From JAVVRI01 sp036654795 (lineage in GTDB: Bacteria; Bacteroidota; Bacteroidia; Bacteroidales; Tannerellaceae): DNA of 25,904 bases. The notes below the pieces were generated by a model. The model did no database searches. It had not been told where the DNA came from and saw only the letters and a program-made list of their open reading frames with translations. The stretch covers positions 1 to 25,904 of the forward strand of contig JAVVRI010000012.1 of the NCBI GenBank assembly GCA_036654795.1. Direction: 5' to 3'. Every line of letters begins with the position of its first letter. Position 1 is the first letter of the stretch. Position numbers and translations under genes: made by a program. Of the stretch, positions 20,815 to 25,904 are shown one piece after another.

Positions 20815-22131
20815 ATGATAAATACCGTTCGCACATACATTAATAAGCAGCAATTACTCACGACAGATCGTCCTGTTTTAGTAGGACTAAGCGGAGGGGC
20901 AGATTCTGTTGCTTTGCTCACCCTGCTCACGCAATTAGGATATACCTGCATTGCAGTGCATTGCAATTTTCATCTACGTGGAGAAGAGTCGCTTCGCGAC
21001 GAACAATTTGCCCACAACTATGCTGAAAGCCTGAATGTTCCCTTTTACAAAACAGACTTCGATACCACCCATTACGCAACAGAGAAACATATCTCCATTG
21101 AGATGGCTGCCCGTGAACTACGCTACGACTGGTTTGAAACTATGCGCCAAAAACTAAATGCAGAAGCCATTGCCATCGCACACCATCGAGACGACAGCAT
21201 GGAAACCTTGCTTATGAATCTGATCCGGGGAACTGGTATCCGGGGAATGACCGGCATACGCCCACGAAACGGACACATTATTCGCCCACTACTATGCGTC
21301 AGTCGTGAAGAGATTGTACGGTGGCTGGCAGAAGAAGGGCTATCCTTCGTCACAGACAGCACCAATCTGACCGATGCCTATACCCGTAATTTTATCCGTC
21401 TTCGGGTCGTACCGCTACTTGAAGAGATCAATCCCGCAATCAAAGATACGATCGCCCGTACAGCAGAACATCTTTCGGCCGCAGAACTTATCTACTTGCA
21501 TACTATTGAAGAGGCAAGAAATGTAGTCTTTACGGATCCCTACCATCTGTCAATACCCGCTCTGATGCAGTTCCCGGCACCTGACACCATTTTATACGAG
21601 CTTCTTAAGCCCTTTGCCTTCACAAGTGTTGTTGTTCGAGAAATCTATCAAGCACTTATGAAAGAATCCGGCAAGACTTTCCATTCCACCACACACCGAC
21701 TGATAAAAGACCGTACACAACTAATATTAGCTCTGCAACAAACAGCCGCTCCCCGCACCTATACCCTTACAACAAAAGAGGGAGAATGGAACGAACCGAT
21801 AAAACTATCCTCTCGTCTGATTGTTATAGATAAAGACTTTCGCATCGAAAAAGACAAAAGCAATGCCTGCTTCGACTACGACAAACTGACCTTTCCACTC
21901 ACATTGCGTACTTGGCAAGAAGGAGATTGGTTTATCCCTTTCGGCATGAAAGGACGTAAAAAGCTAAGCGATTACTTCACCGACCGGAAATTCAGTCGTA
22001 TCAAGAAAGAACAAATATGGCTTCTGTGTAGTGACGGAAATATCATTTGGATTGTTGGAGAGCGGCCGGATAGTCGTTTTTGTATAGATGAAACGACAAA
22101 ACATGTTCTATGTGTAAAAAAAAACAGTTAA
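20815..22131 (+). CDS. tilS: tRNA(Ile)-lysidine synthase
   Basis: The enzyme converts the wobble cytidine of tRNA-Ile(CAU) to lysidine, so AUA is read as isoleucine. The ATP-binding PP-loop is VGLSGGADSVALL (SGGADS at residues 26-31). AIAHHRDDSMETLLMNLIRG and GIRGMTGI are the conserved second and third blocks, and FVTDSTN with YTRNFIRLRVVPLL the fourth. The C-terminal substrate-recognition domain is present (LRTWQEGDWFIPFGMKGRKK, LSDYFTDRK). Length 438 is typical. The gene follows the terminator at 20772 and stands alone. Confidence 0.95.
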   Translation: MINTVRTYINKQQLLTTDRPVLVGLSGGADSVALLTLLTQLGYTCIAVHCNFHLRGEESLRDEQFAHNYAESLNVPFYKTDFDTTHYATEKHISIEMAARELRYDWFETMRQKLNAEAIAIAHHRDDSMETLLMNLIRGTGIRGMTGIRPRNGHIIRPLLCVSREEIVRWLAEEGLSFVTDSTNLTDAYTRNFIRLRVVPLLEEINPAIKDTIARTAEHLSAAELIYLHTIEEARNVVFTDPYHLSIPALMQFPAPDTILYELLKPFAFTSVVVREIYQALMKESGKTFHSTTHRLIKDRTQLILALQQTAAPRTYTLTTKEGEWNEPIKLSSRLIVIDKDFRIEKDKSNACFDYDKLTFPLTLRTWQEGDWFIPFGMKGRKKLSDYFTDRKFSRIKKEQIWLLCSDGNIIWIVGERPDSRFCIDETTKHVLCVKKNS

Positions 22132-22157
22132 ACACAAGGTATATATAAAAAAGTTCT

Positions 22158-22210
22158 TACATTTGCAATGATTTACTCCGCAGATATGTGGCTGATGGTT
22201 CAAAATCAGC
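22158..22210 (+). promoter_or_regulatory. Possible rho promoter and leader hairpin
   Basis: TACATTTG (22158-22165) matches the -7 consensus, but no clear -33 TTTG is present. The predicted start near 22172 would give a leader of about 160 nt. A GCTGAT/ATCAGC hairpin lies at 22191-22210 within it. A 62-codon frame at 22168-22356 overlaps the start of rho but has no strong coding signal. E. coli rho has a regulated leader, so autoregulation here is possible. Confidence 0.4.
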
Positions 22211-22334
22211 TAAACGATCCGGTTTTACATAAAAAAAATTATTCATCATCAACTAATAAAAATACAATGGCAACGCTGTGTGTACATCCTTTAATGTATA
22301 TGTCGTGTGCCGTTTTTATTATTTACTTCGCAAT

Positions 22335-24311
22335 ATGCAAAAATATAACATTCTAGAATTAAATGAAAAGCTCCTTCCCGAATTGCAATCAATTGCGGAA
22401 GAACTTGGGCTTAAAAAGGTGAGTACACTCAAAAAAGAAGAGCTTGTGTATCGCATTCTCGACGAACAAGCCATTTCCTACGCAGGCATTCATGCTGAAA
22501 AAGAGAAAGAAAAGGAAGCTAAAAAAGTTGAGAAACAACCCAAAGCCAAGAAGGCTCCAAAAGCTGCACCTAAGAAAACTACGGAAAAAGCAGAAGCAAA
22601 AACAGCTGAATCAGTTCCTGCTGAACTTCCTCTATTCGCAGAAGAAGAACTAGGAACAGAAGAACAAACCGAGCAACCGGAACGAAAGAAGAGAATCCGA
22701 ATTGAGAAAAAAGAAAAAGTAGCCGGAGCCATTGCCCCGTCCAATACAGCGGAGGAGGTTATCGTATCCAAAGTTCCGGAAACTATCCAAACCATCACAG
22801 CCGTACCTCCAACAGCAAAAGTTGTGAAAGAAATTGAGAAACCGCTGCTCCCGCCCGTTGTTCCTGAAGACAATGTAAAAGAAGAAGCCTTGCAAGCCGA
22901 AGAAAAAGAAGAAGAAAACACTTCTGAAACAAACGAAGTCCCGACTACGTCTGAGGGAACAGAGCCCAAGCGGGTTGTCTTCCGTCATAATAGCCCGGAC
23001 ACGAACTCAGTACTCGATCAGATCTTCCCCTTCTCCGCAACACCGGCTAAAGCTGAAAGCAAAGCTCCCGCACAACCAGAAGTTACCACACAGCAAAATG
23101 CATCCCGTCAAGCAAACAATCGCCAAGGAAACTTCAACCCACGCACCAACAACAATAATCCTCAGGAAAAGCAATACGAATTCGACGGTATCCTTATTGG
23201 TAACGGCGTATTGGAAATGATGCCGGACGGTTATGGTTTCCTTCGCTCATCCGATTATAACTATTTGACTTCGCCTGATGATATCTACGTCTCTCAGTCG
23301 CAAATTAAGCTATTTGGACTTAAGACTGGCGATGTGGTAGAAGGCCCCATCCGCCCCCCTAAGGAAGGTGAAAAGTATTTCCCGCTCGTTAAGGTAGACA
23401 AAATCAACGGACGCACACCCGAAGAGGTTCGCGACCGTGTGCCCTTCGACCACCTGACACCCCTTTTCCCGAACGAAAAGTTCATGCTAACCGCCCGCAA
23501 AGCACCGAAAGTATTCGACAACATTGCCGTACGCGTAGTAGACCTCTTCTCACCGATTGGCAAAGGACAACGCGGACTAATTGTTGCGCAGCCCAAGACC
23601 GGTAAGACGATGCTCCTTAAAGACATCGCCAACGCCATCGCCGCCAACCACCCCGAAGTATATATGATTGTACTCCTCATAGACGAACGTCCTGAAGAAG
23701 TAACGGATATGGCACGCAGCGTAGACGCTGAAGTCATCGCCTCTACTTTCGACGAACCGGCTGAACGCCACGTAAAGATTGCCGAAATCGTACTAAACAA
23801 AGCCAAACGTATGGTAGAGTGTGGTCACGACGTCGTCATCCTACTGGATTCTATCACTCGTCTGGCACGTGCTTACAACACCGTTCAACCGGCATCCGGC
23901 AAGGTTCTTTCCGGAGGTGTGGATGCTAACGCATTACAGAAGCCGAAACGCTTCTTTGGTGCTGCCCGTAACATAGAAAACGGCGGCAGCCTGACAATCC
24001 TGGCTACGGCACTGACCGAAACAGGATCAAAGATGGACGATGTAATCTTCGAAGAATTCAAGGGTACCGGTAACATGGAGTTACAGTTAGACCGCAAACT
24101 GTCAAACAAACGTATCTTCCCTTCGGTAGACATCACTGCTTCCAGCACACGTCGCGACGACTTGTTGCAGGACGAAAGCACGCTGAACCGTATGTGGATT
24201 CTCCGCAAATACCTTTCCGACATGAACTCACTAGAAGCTATGGAGTTTGTTAAGAAGCGCATGGAGCAAACGTTTGACAATATGGAATTTCTTGCTTCCA
24301 TGAACGGTTGA
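22335..24311 (+). CDS. rho: Transcription termination factor Rho with a long disordered insert
   Basis: From the ATG at 22335 the product is 658 residues (E. coli Rho is about 419). Rho_N helix region is residues about 4-45 (YNILELNEKLLPELQSIAEE). A long low-complexity region follows at about 53-280: first Lys/Glu/Ala-rich, later Asn/Gln-rich (RQANNRQGNFNPRTNNNNPQ). The cold-shock RNA-binding domain starts about 281 (GVLEMMPDGYGFLRSSDYNY). The ATPase has Walker A QPKTGKT (419-425) and Walker B region DVVILLDSITRLARAYN. The frame is open upstream to 22278, but MQKYNIL is the natural family start. Large inserts of this kind are typical of Bacteroides Rho and have been linked to phase separation. 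Confidence 0.95.
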   Translation: MQKYNILELNEKLLPELQSIAEELGLKKVSTLKKEELVYRILDEQAISYAGIHAEKEKEKEAKKVEKQPKAKKAPKAAPKKTTEKAEAKTAESVPAELPLFAEEELGTEEQTEQPERKKRIRIEKKEKVAGAIAPSNTAEEVIVSKVPETIQTITAVPPTAKVVKEIEKPLLPPVVPEDNVKEEALQAEEKEEENTSETNEVPTTSEGTEPKRVVFRHNSPDTNSVLDQIFPFSATPAKAESKAPAQPEVTTQQNASRQANNRQGNFNPRTNNNNPQEKQYEFDGILIGNGVLEMMPDGYGFLRSSDYNYLTSPDDIYVSQSQIKLFGLKTGDVVEGPIRPPKEGEKYFPLVKVDKINGRTPEEVRDRVPFDHLTPLFPNEKFMLTARKAPKVFDNIAVRVVDLFSPIGKGQRGLIVAQPKTGKTMLLKDIANAIAANHPEVYMIVLLIDERPEEVTDMARSVDAEVIASTFDEPAERHVKIAEIVLNKAKRMVECGHDVVILLDSITRLARAYNTVQPASGKVLSGGVDANALQKPKRFFGAARNIENGGSLTILATALTETGSKMDDVIFEEFKGTGNMELQLDRKLSNKRIFPSVDITASSTRRDDLLQDESTLNRMWILRKYLSDMNSLEAMEFVKKRMEQTFDNMEFLASMNG

Positions 24312-24336
24312 TCGATATCCCAATCTGGCTAAATAC

Positions 24337-24378
24337 AAAGAGGCCTGCAAATGAAACATATCATTTGCAGGCCTCTTT
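24337..24378. terminator. Strong bidirectional terminator between rho and the methyltransferase
   Basis: An 18-bp perfect stem (AAAGAGGCCTGCAAATGA with its complement) and a 6-nt loop, with T-rich flanks (TTTCTTTTA after, and an A-run before), lies between convergent genes. It ends both rho and the minus-strand methyltransferase transcript. Confidence 0.95.
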
Positions 24379-24400
24379 CTTTTACAATCCGACCCAACCT

Positions 24401-25591
24401 TTATATCTTCACGCAACGGATCAGCACTTTGCTGCCATCCTGAAGGGTCGTAGCAAAAAGGTAAATACCCCCTCCGTCCTTAATTTTTGTCCGTTTACGC
24501 AGTTCGTCTACCGAGAGAGGGAAGTTACGGACGGTTATATTAGCCTGAGGAAGCACGCGCGCAAGCTCTTTGCAGAAACGACTACTGAATGGCAAGACTG
24601 CCTCCACACAGAAGGCCCTTCCGGGGAAGCCCTCCACCGGATGATTGGAGGTGTAAAGATGGCTACTTACCTGCAACTTCTTTAATCCGAAGCGCGTACC
24701 TACACATTTAAATGCACCCGCTTTTAGCACCGAAGCGTTGGGCTCATACAGATAGCCCCCCACTCCATCAGATAGCGCAGACGGAGCATTTCGTTCCTCG
24801 GAAAGAAAAAAACTAAAAAGCACCTCACTACCATCGGGCGCATAGTTGACGCAGGTAACAACCGGCTCAGTCAGCTCCCCTCCCCGCTTCATTACAAACA
24901 GTAACTCCTTACATTCATTCCGCACCGCAAGCACATGCACCTCCACAGTGGCACAAAGCAACTCCAACGTCAATTGAATATCCGCCATAGGAGACAATTT
25001 AGCTATCACCCACTCAGCTTTAGCCAGCAGGCGGGGCAGCAATGCCGGCAAGTCAGGTTCGCAATCGGCCAAAGCAAAGACCCGCTTGTTTCCCTCCCCC
25101 CTTCGCGCCGGATCAATATAAAACACATCCAAAGAAGGCAAGCCGGCTATCAACTCCGATGAATTACCAAACATAACTTCTATATTATCCACTCCAAGCG
25201 CAATAAAGTTCCGGCGCGCAACAGAGCAGTAGGCATCAAAACGCTCTATGTAAGTCACCTTCTTCACCTTCCTAGAAAAGAAGTAGCTATCAATACCCAA
25301 TCCTCCCGTCAAATCACAAAGCGTCTGATCGGTTGTTACCAACCGTTGTTTGTAAAGAGCCGTCTGCTCGGACGAACACTGCTCGGCCGCAATCTTAGCC
25401 GGAAAAAGCAGTGCGGGATTAGCATACCAAGAGGGCAACTTCTCACGTATCTGACGCCGCGCAGCAATCTGCTCAACAGCAAAAGGTACATCTATTTGCG
25501 GATAGCGAGCAGCACTAAGCAGCAGGCGAGTCAAATCCTCACCCATGTGCTCCGTAATAAAATCAATCTGAGTATCTGTTTCTTTCATCAA
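24401..25591 (-). CDS. THUMP-like domain class I SAM methyltransferase
   Basis: The 396-residue product has a helical N-terminal region (residues about 1-85), a class I methyltransferase core with motif I TLCDLTGGLGIDSYFF (residues 90-105), VTYIERFDAYCSVARRNFIA and motif IV YIDPARRGEGN (158-168), and a C-terminal ferredoxin-like/THUMP-like part ending about residue 396. This is the PG_1098-type family of Bacteroidetes. Motif IV DPAR differs from the NPPY of rRNA N-methylases, so the substrate is not predictable; an RNA target is likely from the THUMP-like part. It is transcribed convergently with rho. Confidence 0.9.
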   Translation of the reverse strand: MMKETDTQIDFITEHMGEDLTRLLLSAARYPQIDVPFAVEQIAARRQIREKLPSWYANPALLFPAKIAAEQCSSEQTALYKQRLVTTDQTLCDLTGGLGIDSYFFSRKVKKVTYIERFDAYCSVARRNFIALGVDNIEVMFGNSSELIAGLPSLDVFYIDPARRGEGNKRVFALADCEPDLPALLPRLLAKAEWVIAKLSPMADIQLTLELLCATVEVHVLAVRNECKELLFVMKRGGELTEPVVTCVNYAPDGSEVLFSFFLSEERNAPSALSDGVGGYLYEPNASVLKAGAFKCVGTRFGLKKLQVSSHLYTSNHPVEGFPGRAFCVEAVLPFSSRFCKELARVLPQANITVRNFPLSVDELRKRTKIKDGGGIYLFATTLQDGSKVLIRCVKI

Positions 25592-25904
25592 TCAATAGGC
25601 TTATTGTCCATCCCCGTAGCCCAAACCGTTAAGAGATAGTCGTTACAAAAGTAATAAAAAGAAAACAACTATTGTATCGGTCTGCTCAAAAACCCAGAGC
25701 TAACTACGCCAAAACAACAACTAACGTTTGAGAAGATTTTTGCTAGTTACCACTTGTTATCTGGCCGGTAAGAGGGATAAATGCATATCGAATCTCCTTT
25801 CACAGGCATAACATCATAACAGACTGCAGGTTACGGTGAAACGTGAAACAAGGAGGTGCTTTACGAGCACCTCCTTGTTCAAACCATCGGTATTACCTGA
25901 TACA
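25592..25904. other. Intergenic region with methyltransferase promoter and right-edge repeat
   Basis: No gene is visible here. On the minus strand TACTTTTG (25646-25653) fits the -7 consensus and would start the methyltransferase transcript near 25639; a TTG lies only 12 bases upstream, so the -33 element is weak. CTCAAA and TTTGAG at 25686-25734 form a distant inverted pair of unclear value. The 48-bp repeat lies at 25820-25867 and is described separately. Confidence 0.6.
25820..25879 (+). repeat. 48-bp repeat, right copy, with complete 14-bp hairpin
   Basis: 25820-25867 is the inverted partner of 124-171 (45 of 48 identical). Here the final part folds: AACAAGGAGGTGCT (25847-25860) pairs perfectly with AGCACCTCCTTGTT (25866-25879) around a TTACG loop. 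The region just before it contains two near repeats of GTGAAAC (GTGAAACGTGAAAC). No T-run follows, so it is not a typical rho-independent terminator. Confidence 0.85.

Noticed and set aside
22168..22356. 62-codon frame upstream of rho as a leader peptide
   Set aside because: It runs through the rho start in another frame, has Thr/Asn/Lys-rich text and no sign of selection; the leader hairpin is noted instead.
22490..22988. Ser- or Phe-rich minus-strand frames opposite rho
   Set aside because: They reflect the Lys/Glu/Ala-rich disordered insert of Rho read on the other strand.
25847..25879. Strong hairpin as a rho-independent terminator
   Set aside because: No T-run follows on either strand and no gene ends beside it inside the window; it is treated as part of the dispersed repeat.

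Overview
The window looks like a Bacteroides-type genome (order Bacteroidales). The host genes (aspS, a Nif3-family gene, a C4 zinc-ribbon gene, tilS, a rho with a very long disordered insert, and a THUMP-like methyltransferase) have the Bacteroidota forms of these proteins. Promoter-like sites follow the Bacteroides TTTG / TAnnTTTG pattern, and several families (DUF4248, DUF4373, HU-related, DUF6722) are typical of this order. The genus is an inference.

Positions 1 to about 16.8 kb are the integrase-proximal part of a prophage-like element, almost all on the minus strand. It abuts the 3' end of a tRNA-Pro(TGG) gene (16829-16903, minus) and begins with a tyrosine recombinase (15377-16633). 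Next comes one tight operon (15237 down to about 7685): a two-domain DNA methyltransferase, a sliding clamp (DnaN), and a PRTRC-type cassette. That cassette holds protein E, a ubiquitin-like protein C, a probable protein F, an E2-like protein B and an E1/ThiF-like protein. The operon ends with a DUF4373 replication-type protein and one unknown gene. Further left are a sigma-like regulator, a Panacea (SocA-like) antitoxin with its probable toxin, a plus-strand pair (HU-related protein and DUF4248), and packaging/head genes: small terminase, large terminase, portal, head morphogenesis.

The structural end looks damaged. The large terminase lacks the region that should carry Walker A. The head-morphogenesis protein loses its C-terminus just where a conserved HPxCxC motif is expected. 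A scaffold-like gene stops inside a repeat at the left edge. No capsid, tail or lysis gene is in the window, so this is either a decaying prophage or one end of a domesticated element. The left attachment site was not found.

Positions 16.9 to 25.6 kb are ordinary host chromosome: aspS-nif3-zinc ribbon as one operon, then tilS, then rho, with a convergent methyltransferase after a strong bidirectional terminator. A 48-bp sequence is present at both edges of the window in inverted orientation (124-171 and 25820-25867, 45 of 48 identical). At the left edge it joins three 41-bp tandem repeats.

The most interesting content is the phage-borne E1-E2-ubiquitin-like cassette. Its E2-like protein carries a near-canonical eukaryotic-type active-site signature, and its operon starts with a sliding clamp and a methyltransferase behind a promoter plus an attenuator-like hairpin.
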